A DNA stretch of 15,504 nucleotides from an uncultured Chloroflexota bacterium (lineage in GTDB: Bacteria; Chloroflexota; UBA4733). The translations under genes were made by a program, and so were the position numbers. Positions 5,866-12,285 of the stretch are shown here, one piece after another. The notes beneath the pieces are model-generated. The model was not told the origin of the DNA. It searched no databases and was given only the letters and a program-made list of their open reading frames with translations. The DNA lies in NCBI GenBank assembly GCA_937967325.1, contig CALBSQ010000081.1, positions 1 through 15,504 of the forward strand, read 5' to 3'. Position 1 is the stretch's first letter. Every line of letters starts with the position of its first letter.

Positions 5866-6153
5866 CTAGCCGGTGAGATGGCGCTGGCGCCGCCTGCCGC
5901 TCGACGCCATTCGCACCACCAGCAGCAGGATCACCGCGCCCACAAAGGAGACGATCAGGCTCCAGAGGAAGCCGCCGCTCGCCCCGTTGGGGTTGCCCAG
6001 CAGCGTCTGCACCAGGAAGCCGCCGATCAGCGCCCCGATCAGGCCGACTGCCATGTCCCCGATGATCCCGAAGCCCGACCCACCGACGACGCGTCCCGCC
6101 AGCCAGCCCGCGATGATGCCGATGATGATCCATCCGACGAGCGCTATCAGCAC
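5866..6153 (-). CDS. GlsB/YeaQ/YmgE-family (transglycosylase-associated) stress membrane protein
   Basis: A small Gly-rich polytopic protein of about 95 aa. Helix 1 is IALVGWIIIGIIAGWLAG, helix 2 GIIGDMAVGLIGALIGGFL and helix 3 LWSLIVSFVGAVILLLVV, followed by a basic tail (RRRQR). The GW-IIGIIAGWLAG opening, GDM-VG--GA-IGG and the third helix are diagnostic of the GlsB/YeaQ/YmgE family, stress-induced inner-membrane proteins of unclear mechanism. Start choice: AGGAGG (6161-6166) is only 1 nt from the ATG at 6159, but 7 nt from the in-frame GTG at 6153, so GTG is preferred; ATG 6159 would add two residues. It is the most upstream gene of the minus-strand array leading to the PRC-barrel and FVDDP genes. 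Confidence 0.9.
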   Translation of the reverse strand: MLIALVGWIIIGIIAGWLAGRVVGGSGFGIIGDMAVGLIGALIGGFLVQTLLGNPNGASGGFLWSLIVSFVGAVILLLVVRMASSGRRRQRHLTG

Positions 6154-6303
6154 GAACATACCTCCTGTTTCGGCCGCGCCGGCGGCATCTCGTCGCTCGG
6201 CGGGACGGGCGACCGACGCCCATGCGAACGAGCAAGCGCATAGATCGTGCCAACTGGCCGACCGGGGATCGACCGCTGCCGCTCCCCCGCCGCGCCGCCC
6301 GCC

Positions 6304-6536
6304 TCACGACGGCGCGACCGGTAGCGCCGGGAGGCGGTCCGGTTGGTCCAGGATGGCGGCCACGTGCGTCCGCAGCGCCCCCAGCGCGGCCAAGTCTCGC
6401 TCCGACCCCGTCGCCTCGGCCATCCGCTCCAGCGCGATCGACCGCACGGTGCAGGAGCCGCCGCCACCAGTCAAGCCGGCCACGCGAGTTCGCCGTCGGG
6501 TCCCACGCCGAGCGGGCCTTTCCTGTTCGGCGTCAT
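6304..6536 (-). pseudogene. Possible small frameshifted gene
   Basis: ATG 6534-6536 opens a frame reading MTPNRKGPLGVGPDGELAWP that closes after 21 codons. An overlapping frame then reads TVRSIALERMAEATGSERDL and onward to TGA 6304-6306, with a helical, ordinary-looking composition (AALGALRTHVAAILDQPDRL). Together they would make a protein of roughly 75-80 aa broken by one frameshift. No strong ribosome binding site is seen and I do not recognise the family, so this is tentative. The rest of 6160-6615 holds nothing I can support beyond a T7 run at about 6603-6609. Confidence 0.25.
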
Positions 6537-6615
6537 CCAGACTGACGCGCCGAGATCAACGGGCAGCACATACTCATCCCGCTTATCGTAAGCTTCAGCG
6601 CGCTTTTTTTGCGGG

Positions 6616-7244
6616 GTGCCTCATTCTGGGCCGTTTTTCACCATCCTGGAGGTGGTTTTCAACCCATCCAGAAGTGCCCCCCGCGGTAACGGCAGCGCGG
6701 TCATCGCCGCCAACATGGCAGCGAGCGCAGGAACGAACCTATGGCATCTTCTCTTCGGGATATTTGCCGTTTTCCTCTTCTCGTTTGCCACGCTGGGGAC
6801 GACAATGCTCGCAATGCGGCGCTCACCCTGGCTGGCGACCGTCGGCAGACTTCTGGCTCTGAACGGCCTTTTCGCGTTCATCGTGTTCGCGGGCCAGGAA
6901 GAGCTGAGTTATCTGATGGCGCATATGGGGGCGGCGCGCAGTTGGTCGCCCTCTGGGACCGGTTCAATACTGATCCGATCATGACCGCCTACCTGTACAT
7001 TTTTATCATCGGTCACCTGATCGGCCCCATGCTCATGGGGATCGCGCTCGGTCGGACACACATGATTCCCACCTGGGCGGCTTGGGCCATTATCTTGCGT
7101 TCTCCGATCCAAGTTGTGGGATTCCTCACCAATACCGGCCTGTCGATAGAGATTGTCTCCTATAGCCTCCTGCTCATTGGGAGCATTCCAGTCGCCCTTG
7201 CTCTGCTGCAATTCTCGGACGATGTGGCTCCAATACCAGTCTGA
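6616..7244 (+). pseudogene. Polytopic membrane protein interrupted by a -1 frameshift at a G tract
   Basis: Two overlapping frames together read as one membrane protein. Frame A (GTG 6616 or ATG 6715) gives NLWHLLFGIFAVFLFSFATL, then RLLALNGLFAFIVFAGQEEL and LSYLMAHM. Frame B continues LVALWDRFNTDPIM, YLYIFIIGHLIGPMLMGIAL, TWAAWAIILRSPIQVVGFL and IVSYSLLLIGSIPVALALL to TGA 7242-7244. The join is at GGGGG (6927-6931); one extra G would restore a continuous frame of at least five membrane helices. The real N-terminus is unclear because the residues before ATG 6715 are not membrane-like and no good ribosome binding site is visible. The sequence is visibly lower in GC than its neighbours, suggesting acquisition. 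The family is not named; it resembles DUF4386-like hypothetical membrane proteins only in general layout. Confidence 0.6.
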
Positions 7245-7311
7245 TCCCTTCACGGAAAGGATTGGTCTATCTCCGCTCCAGCACCACTAGCTCCGCGGGC
7301 CGCCACAACGC

Positions 7312-7338
7312 CGTCACCGCTGCGGGCAGGGGGTGACG
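7312..7338. terminator. Weak hairpin between convergent genes
   Basis: CGTCACC (7312-7318) pairs with GGTGACG (7332-7338) around a 13-nt loop. It lies between the end of the membrane-protein remnant (7244) and the end of the response-regulator gene (7357, minus strand). There is no T-tract. It is a possible terminator only. Confidence 0.25.
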
Positions 7339-7356
7339 CCGTCCCTGAACTTGGTC

Positions 7357-8079
7357 TCAGGCGGTGGCGGCGTCGGGCGAGGTGGGCACGAACCGGTAGC
7401 CGCGGCCGGGCACGGTGGCGATGTAGCGCGGCCGGCGGTGATCGTTCTGCAGCTTGACGCGCAGGTTGCGGACGTGGCGGTCCACCACGTTGCTCTCCGC
7501 CACGTAGTCGGTCCCCCAGAGGTGGTCCAGGATCTCGTCGCGGGTCAGCAGGCGTCCCGCGTTCGCGGCGAGCAGGTAGAGCAGGCTCTGCTCCAGCGAG
7601 GTCAGGTGCAGCTCCGACTGGCCCGCCCGCACGCGCCGGTGCAAGATGTCGATCTCCAGCTCGCCCAGCCGCAGCACCGGCAGGAACTCCACCGCCCCGC
7701 GATAGGTCCGCCGCATCACGGCCAGGACGCGGGCCACCAGCTCCTCGGGCGGGAAGGGGACCGTCAGGATATCGTCGACGCCCCCCTCGAAGGCCGCCAG
7801 CTTGGTTGGCAGATCGCCTCGTCGCGTCAGCGCCACGATGGGTAGGTCCGTCGGCTCCCGCCGGGGTAGGAACAGGTCGCGCGCGATGTCCATGTCCACC
7901 ACGGCGAGCTGGGGCTGCCAGGTCCGGAGCGCGGTCAGCGCTTCCTCGGCCGACGCCGCGACGCGCGTGGTGAAGTGGCCATGGTTGAGCGCTAGCTTGG
8001 TGACCTCGGCCAACAGCGGCTGGTCGATCACCAACAGCACACGGGCCGGGCTGCGTAGGGCTCGGGACTCGACTTCCAC
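7357..8079 (-). CDS. OmpR/PhoB-family response regulator with degenerate receiver domain
   Basis: A DNA-binding transcription factor of 240 aa. Residues 12-125 form a receiver domain (RVLLVIDQP, LAVVDMDIA with D62/D64, LPIVALTRRGD) and 135-235 an OmpR-type winged helix (LHLTSLEQSLLYLLAANAGR, LLTRDEILDHLWG, SNVVDRHVRNLRVKL, YIATVPGRGYRFV). The winged helix is intact. The receiver lacks canonical features: the acidic pair at the end of strand 1 is reduced to one Asp (VIDQ), and the invariant Lys of the KPF motif is Val (TVPF, V107). It may not be controlled by ordinary phosphorylation. The start is a GTG at 8079 with GGGAG about 8 nt upstream. No histidine kinase gene is adjacent, so it is an orphan regulator. 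An extended -10 lies at 8122-8130. Confidence 0.92.
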   Translation of the reverse strand: MEVESRALRSPARVLLVIDQPLLAEVTKLALNHGHFTTRVAASAEEALTALRTWQPQLAVVDMDIARDLFLPRREPTDLPIVALTRRGDLPTKLAAFEGGVDDILTVPFPPEELVARVLAVMRRTYRGAVEFLPVLRLGELEIDILHRRVRAGQSELHLTSLEQSLLYLLAANAGRLLTRDEILDHLWGTDYVAESNVVDRHVRNLRVKLQNDHRRPRYIATVPGRGYRFVPTSPDAATA

Positions 8080-8121
8080 GCTGGCGCTCCCTTCGCTGGC
8101 CGCCCGGCGGCGTTAGGCACA

Positions 8122-8130
8122 ATCATAGCA
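8122..8130 (-). promoter_or_regulatory. Extended -10 promoter element for the OmpR-type regulator
   Basis: Read on the minus strand this is TGCTATGAT: a TGn extension followed by TATGAT, one base from TATAAT. It lies in a short A/T-richer island within very GC-rich sequence, about 43 nt upstream of the GTG start at 8079. No good -35 is seen at 16-18 nt, which is usual for extended -10 promoters. Confidence 0.45.
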
Positions 8131-8212
8131 TGGCGGCTGCTCAGTCCCCATCGCCGGGGATCCTGGCGTGCCGGCCGCGCGCTGGTCACCCTCGGCGCCG
8201 CGGTCCACGCCG

Positions 8213-8230
8213 GATGAGGGAACTTCATGC
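8213..8230 (+). repeat. Direct repeat copy 1 with GGAACTT core
   Basis: GATGAGGGAACTTCATGC matches the copy at 8792-8809 at 17 of 18 positions, and weaker similarity (GCCGCGG-TC) continues about 15 nt upstream of both. It starts 99 nt before the ATG of the SnoaL-like gene. GGAACTT resembles the -35 of many ECF sigma-factor promoters; the -10 is not clear. ATGA and TCAT inside it form a short imperfect dyad. Confidence 0.5.
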
Positions 8231-8311
8231 ACCGCCGCCGCGAGCCTGGCAGACTGTCCGGAGACGGGCGCGCCGCGACGGCTGGCGGCGGGCATGTCGG
8301 GAGGAGGGGAG

Positions 8312-8836
8312 ATGTCGGCGGTGCGGGACCGGGCGCTGGTACGTACGGCCGTGGAGGCGATTTGGAATCGCGGTGACCTCGACGTGGCCGACGGGCTGTT
8401 CAGCGCCGACTACGTCAATCACGGCGGCCTGATCCCCGACCTGGTGCGGGGTCCCGAGGCCATCAAACTGAGCGTGGCCCTCTACCGCCGCGCCTTCCCC
8501 GACCTGCACCTTGCTATCGAACGACTGGAGACGGAGGGGGAGACGGTCGTGCTCGAGTGGATCGCTCGCGGCGCGCCACCCTGGGCGCCGCTCGCTGAGC
8601 AGGGGGAGACCCTCAGCGGCGTGACGCGCCTGCGGGTGGCCACGGGGCAGATCGCGGAAAGCTGGATGAGCTGGGACACGGCGGTGCTGCAGCGGCTGGG
8701 CATCGACGCACCGGACGGAGCAAGCGGTGACCCGACCACGCCGCCGCGTGGGTCTGGCGGGCGGCGCGGACCCGCCGCGGGTCGCGGCCGTGATGAGGAA
8801 ACTTCATGCCGGCCGGCGCACGGTCGGTCATACTGA
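8312..8836 (+). CDS. SnoaL-like polyketide cyclase / NTF2-fold protein
   Basis: A 174-aa protein. Residues 1-135 fit the SnoaL-like ester-cyclase type: VRTAVEAIWNRGDLDVADGLF (10-30), then SADYVNHG (31-38) with the usual YV-H, GPEAIKLSVALYRRAFPDLH (47-66), IERLETEGETVVLEWIARG (69-87), and IAESWMSWD (114-122). This fold has a cone-shaped pocket; most members act on or bind unknown small molecules, and a true polyketide substrate is not implied. The C-terminal 35 residues are Gly/Arg/Pro-rich and unlike the family, so the stop may lie further on than in the ancestral gene. The ATG at 8312 is preferred (AGGAGG about 4 nt upstream); ATG 8294 lacks a ribosome binding site. A GAACTT-type repeat lies upstream. 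Confidence 0.85.
   Translation: MSAVRDRALVRTAVEAIWNRGDLDVADGLFSADYVNHGGLIPDLVRGPEAIKLSVALYRRAFPDLHLAIERLETEGETVVLEWIARGAPPWAPLAEQGETLSGVTRLRVATGQIAESWMSWDTAVLQRLGIDAPDGASGDPTTPPRGSGGRRGPAAGRGRDEETSCRPAHGRSY
8792..8809 (+). repeat. Direct repeat copy 2 with GAAACTT core
   Basis: GATGAGGAAACTTCATGC differs from the copy at 8213-8230 at one base. It lies within the unusual C-terminal tail of the SnoaL-like gene and 98 nt before the GTG of the next gene. The similar placement relative to two consecutive starts favours a shared promoter or operator; a dispersed repeat is the alternative. Confidence 0.5.
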
Positions 8837-8907
8837 GACTGGCAGCCCCCGGCTCGTCGGCGACGACGCGATTGGCCTGGTCGGGCGCGGCCGGAAGGAG
8901 GCGCCGC

Positions 8908-9330
8908 GTGCGCCTGATCGCACTGCCTGCCCAAGGACCGACGGCCAGTGGCGGCAGGACCCCGTCCCAGGAGCCATGCGCGGAACCGGCATTGCCGGCG
9001 CTCTGGAGACGGCTCACCCCCGCGGATCGGCGGCTCGCCATCGGCATCGGCGCGCGGTGCGGTCTGCCCGCGCTCGCACGCCTGGTGCGCCTACGCGCGC
9101 AGCTCCGCCCACGGATCGTTGGCTGGCCGCGCATTACCGAGGACCCGCCAGTCCGCCGGCTCTTCGCGCGCTACCTCGTGCATAGCGGCCGAATCGGCGA
9201 GGGCACCGGGCGTCCCCCGTCCACGGACCGCGCTGGTGCGCCGTTTCGCCTGGGTGATCGCCGCCGCTCACCTGGCGCGCGGTCGGTGGGCGCCGACCTA
9301 CGGACGAGCAGCACGGGGCGACCACCGTGA
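8908..9330 (+). CDS. Hypothetical protein, possibly frameshifted near its end
   Basis: GTG 8908 has a strong AAGGAGG (8895-8901) 7 nt upstream and gives 140 aa. Residues 30-95 look genuine and helical: PALWRRLTPADRRLAIGIGA, LPALARLVRLRAQLRPRIVG, PPVRRLFARYLVHSGRIGEG. The last 40 residues are Arg/Gly/Ser-rich and unconvincing. From about 9225 another frame reads ALVRRFAWVIAAAHLARGRW with strong GC3, so a one-base change around 9210-9232 may have moved the real C-terminus into that frame. I do not recognise the family. It shares an upstream repeat with the SnoaL-like gene and precedes the response regulator. Confidence 0.45.
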   Translation: MRLIALPAQGPTASGGRTPSQEPCAEPALPALWRRLTPADRRLAIGIGARCGLPALARLVRLRAQLRPRIVGWPRITEDPPVRRLFARYLVHSGRIGEGTGRPPSTDRAGAPFRLGDRRRSPGARSVGADLRTSSTGRPP

Positions 9331-9464
9331 CCACGGGGCGGTCGTTGCTTTGGCGAGTCCCTCTGCCGACGAGGACGCGCATCGCCTCGACGGTGAACAA
9401 GGGGACAGCAACGTGTTGGAGGCATTGGGGCGAGTTTGCCTGACGGGTAGGCGAGAGGAGGGGC

Positions 9465-9842
9465 GTGGTGGCCGCACCGGCCGTGGTCCTGCTCGTCGAC
9501 GATAGCCCGGCGATCCGCGAGGTGGTCGTCTGCAGCCTGGCGGAGGAGGGCTACGCGGCCGCGTCCGTACCCGACGGGATTGCGGCCTTGGTGTATCTGG
9601 CGACGCGCCGACCACGACTGGTCCTGCTGGATACCTATGGCGCGCCCGACGGTGGCGCCGCGTTCATCGCCGCCTATCGCCGGCGTCCGGGTCCGCACGC
9701 GGCGGTCTACGTTTTCAGCGTCGCCCCCGACGCCGAGCGGCGAGCCCGGCGGATCGGCGCCGATGGATTTCTGCCCAAGCCGTATGAATTGAGTGCACTG
9801 CTCGAGCTGGTGCGCCGCACGGGTGGCGAGCCTGGCTCGTAG
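9465..9842 (+). CDS. Single-domain response regulator (CheY-like receiver)
   Basis: A 125-aa stand-alone receiver domain with all key residues: acidic pair D12/D13 in LLVDDSP, phospho-acceptor D56 in VLLDTYG, the Ser/Thr position S85 in VFSV, and K105 in PKPYELS. No output domain follows, so it should act by protein-protein contact, as CheY or Spo0F do. The segment after D56 (TYGAPDGG) departs from the usual D-x-x-(M/L)-P. AGGAGG at 9456-9461 lies 3 nt before the GTG at 9465 and 6 nt before GTG 9468; the second is the likelier start. It lies 80 nt upstream of the slipin gene on the same strand and is probably co-transcribed with it. No kinase is nearby. Confidence 0.9.
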   Translation: MVAAPAVVLLVDDSPAIREVVVCSLAEEGYAAASVPDGIAALVYLATRRPRLVLLDTYGAPDGGAAFIAAYRRRPGPHAAVYVFSVAPDAERRARRIGADGFLPKPYELSALLELVRRTGGEPGS

Positions 9843-9891
9843 CTCGGCAGCGGCGATCGTGGCGCACGCGCCACAAGGTACGACATGGAGC

Positions 9892-9906
9892 TCTGAACGG
9901 TTCAGA
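9892..9906 (+). promoter_or_regulatory. 15-bp palindrome just before the slipin ribosome binding site
   Basis: TCTGAAC-G-GTTCAGA is a perfect 7-1-7 palindrome ending 3 nt before the AGGAGG (9910-9915) of the slipin gene. The position suits an operator or a small hairpin affecting translation of the second gene in the response-regulator/slipin pair. Confidence 0.4.
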
Positions 9907-9922
9907 AACAGGAGGCACACGC

Positions 9923-10843
9923 ATGGCCGGCTCTCTCGTCGTTCTCATCCTCGTGCTCATCGTGCTGGGCGGACTGCTCAGCCAGACCATTCGGGTCGTA
10001 CGGGAATATCGACGCCTGGTCGTCTTTCGTCTGGGTAAGGTCCTCGGCGCCAAGGGACCGGGGCCGGTACTGCTCATCCCATTTGTGGATCGTCCGGTCA
10101 TGGTCGACCTGCGCGAGCTATACATCGAGGTACCCCACCAGGCCTGCATCACCAAGGACAACGTGCCCATCTCCATCGACTTCCTGGTCTACCGCCAGGT
10201 GATCGATCCGCTGGCCAGCGTGGTCGCGGTGACCAACTTTGCCAGCGCTTCCCAAGGCATTGCCGCGACGACGCTGCGCGCCGTGATTGGCGACATCCCC
10301 CTCGACGACGTGCTGGCCAAGCGCGAGCAGATCAACCAGGACTTGCAGCGCAAGCTGGACGAGGTGACGGAGCGCTGGGGCGTGAAGGTCACCGCGGTCG
10401 AGATCCGTGAAGTCTTGCCGCCGCGCGAGGTGCAGGACGCCATGAATCGGCAGATGTCGGCGGAGCGGACCCGCCGCGCCGTGGTCACCGAGGCGGAAGG
10501 GACGCGGCAGGCCACCATCACCGTGGCGGAGGGCGAGAAGCAATCGCAGATCCTGCGGGCGGAGGGCGACCGGCAGGCCGCCATCCTGAAGGCGGAAGGG
10601 GCTGCCCAGGCCTTGCAGACGGTCTTTGGCGCCGCCCAGTTAGTCGACGCCAAGACCATGACGCTGCAGGTGATCGATGGCCTCAAGGCGCTGGGCGCCA
10701 GCCCGAGCACCACGTTTGTCATCCCGATGGAGTTCAGCCGCCTGCTGGGTCAGATCGGGACCTATCTCGAGGGGAGCATGCCGTCCGGCAACGGCGCGGC
10801 CCGGCTCGCCCACCGCGAGGAGAGTACGGTCCGAGGAGACTAG
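9923..10843 (+). CDS. SPFH/Band 7 (stomatin-like, slipin) membrane protein
   Basis: A 306-aa membrane-scaffold protein of the slipin type, which forms large oligomers in membrane microdomains. One N-terminal helix, LVVLILVLIVLGGLL (5-19), is followed by the SPFH domain (about 24-190). Typical strings are EYRRLVVFRLGKVLGAKGPG, LLIPFVDRPVMVDLRE, TKDNVPISIDFLVYRQVIDP and KVTAVEIREVLPPREVQDAM. Then comes a coiled coil of repeated AEG-(T/E/D)-(R/K)-Q units (190-230). ATG 9923 has AGGAGG 7 nt upstream. Slipins usually pair with an NfeD-type gene; none is present, and the upstream partner is a receiver-only response regulator. It converges on the ceramidase-like gene with only 53 nt between stops and no obvious terminator. 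Confidence 0.95.
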   Translation: MAGSLVVLILVLIVLGGLLSQTIRVVREYRRLVVFRLGKVLGAKGPGPVLLIPFVDRPVMVDLRELYIEVPHQACITKDNVPISIDFLVYRQVIDPLASVVAVTNFASASQGIAATTLRAVIGDIPLDDVLAKREQINQDLQRKLDEVTERWGVKVTAVEIREVLPPREVQDAMNRQMSAERTRRAVVTEAEGTRQATITVAEGEKQSQILRAEGDRQAAILKAEGAAQALQTVFGAAQLVDAKTMTLQVIDGLKALGASPSTTFVIPMEFSRLLGQIGTYLEGSMPSGNGAARLAHREESTVRGD

Positions 10844-10896
10844 GTTTGGGCTTTCTGGCCGCGGGCAGGGATCGACATGCGTGCTCGACGGCGCTT

Positions 10897-12285
10897 TCAA
10901 CCAGTCCAAACCTCGTGCATCAACGACTGTGCCTCGTCGACGAGTCGCTCCGTGGCGCCCGGCCCCAACCGGGTCCACGGGCCAAGAGATGTCTCGTACC
11001 CTCCCAGATCGTAATCCTCCCGACCGGCCAAATAGCCAACGTAGCCGTTCGCATAAGCAGCGATAACGGTGATCGGGGCTGGCGACGCTGCCTTGAGATC
11101 GAGCCCGAATTGGCAGAACAGCTCGCCGGGCACTCCCACGACCAGGGCGTCGCCAAGGCGGAGCACCTGGATTTCGCAGGCAACGTCGTCGCTGCCCAGA
11201 TCGATCAGTCGCAACACTTCGCGTGCGCGACGAAGGTCGCCCTCGGCCTGCCGGCGCGTCTCGTCACTGTCCGCCTGCGCCACGCGGGATTCCGCCGAAG
11301 CGAACAGCTCGGCCCAGGGGGCACGGTCCGGCAAGGGACGCGCCGGCAGCCGGAGCACGCGACGACCCGCGCGCAAGGTGCTCGACATCGGCGACGGCTC
11401 AGGTGCGAAGAGCTGAGCCGCCTGCTTCAGTACTTCCGCGCCGAGAATCTGCCCGTAGATGCGTACATCCTCAAAGTCGGTGGTGTGCCGTCTCGGGTTG
11501 ATGTCACCACAAGCGCCCTGCAAGAATAGACAAGCGCCCGCCGGTAGCTCGCGCTCTACCAGCGCGCAGGCGTAGGCGGGGTAGTCGCCGGATACCAACG
11601 GCTGTACCTGCACCGTCGTCGGGTGGCAAGCGAAGTTGCACAGCACGCCTCGCCATTCGGCGGACGCCTCCATCGGCTGCACAACAAGCACGTGGACCTG
11701 CTCGTCGCGTACGTCGCGGCGGACCCGCGCCGGAGGGCGAGGCAGTCGGTACAGCTTGCCGTCGTCACCCACGATCCGCCGGCTCCAGGCAACTCCGGTG
11801 GCCTGGCCGGTGGAGCCTTTCAGCTGCGCCGGGCGCAGCCGTTGCTGGGCATGCTGCACTGACGACGCCAGCTGGTCGATCAGATGCTCCAGCCAGGGGC
11901 CGGCAGCGGCAAAATCGAGCAGCCTGGCGATGTGGGTGGTCTGGGGTGTGGAGTGGGCGTGACTGGCAGCCAGCATGACGTGGTCGCCGGGTATGCCGGT
12001 AGACACTTCGACGCGAGCCCGCACCTCGGCGACGAAGTCACGACCTGGCCCCAGTACATCGGTGCTGAAGCCCAGGGCGTCCACGGCGATGAGGGCCAGG
12101 TCTGTCTCGCCGTTTCCGACAACCATCGCTCGTGCAAATAAGGGGTCGTGAACGCCTTCGAAGGCGGTCTGGCGAGGCATATAGCTGAGATAGGGAATGC
12201 TCAGCAGCGGCGTAATGTCGACGCGAGCAAAGCCGGCGCGGAGGTCGCCTGGTCCGCCGCCGCGAGGCACTGCCTTGCTGGTCAC
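10897..12285 (-). CDS. Neutral/alkaline (non-lysosomal) ceramidase-like hydrolase
   Basis: A 462-aa protein matching the N-terminal catalytic domain of the neutral ceramidase family. AGFARVDITP (17-26), LALIAVDALGF (63-73), AASHAHSTPQ (106-115), FACHPTTV (218-225), SGDYPAYA (232-239) and LQGACGDINPR (255-265) carry the expected zinc-ligand and catalytic-region residues (H109, H111, H221 and the GDINP loop). No signal peptide is visible, so it is probably cytoplasmic. Many bacterial members of this domain family are not proven ceramidases, and another amide or ester substrate is possible. The GTG start at 12285 overlaps the TGA of the upstream aminotransferase gene (GTGA), so translation is probably coupled. 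It is the last gene of the three-gene operon. Confidence 0.88.
   Translation of the reverse strand: MTSKAVPRGGGPGDLRAGFARVDITPLLSIPYLSYMPRQTAFEGVHDPLFARAMVVGNGETDLALIAVDALGFSTDVLGPGRDFVAEVRARVEVSTGIPGDHVMLAASHAHSTPQTTHIARLLDFAAAGPWLEHLIDQLASSVQHAQQRLRPAQLKGSTGQATGVAWSRRIVGDDGKLYRLPRPPARVRRDVRDEQVHVLVVQPMEASAEWRGVLCNFACHPTTVQVQPLVSGDYPAYACALVERELPAGACLFLQGACGDINPRRHTTDFEDVRIYGQILGAEVLKQAAQLFAPEPSPMSSTLRAGRRVLRLPARPLPDRAPWAELFASAESRVAQADSDETRRQAEGDLRRAREVLRLIDLGSDDVACEIQVLRLGDALVVGVPGELFCQFGLDLKAASPAPITVIAAYANGYVGYLAGREDYDLGGYETSLGPWTRLGPGATERLVDEAQSLMHEVWTG

Noticed and set aside
5314..6243. A 309-codon open frame on the plus strand
   Set aside because: It is His/Arg/Pro/Gln-rich, with no domain, and lies antisense to the GlsB-like gene.
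8028..8228. Short minus-strand peptides starting MKFPH at both GATGAGG repeats
   Set aside because: The similarity is confined to the 18-bp repeat; the following residues diverge at once and there is no ribosome binding site.
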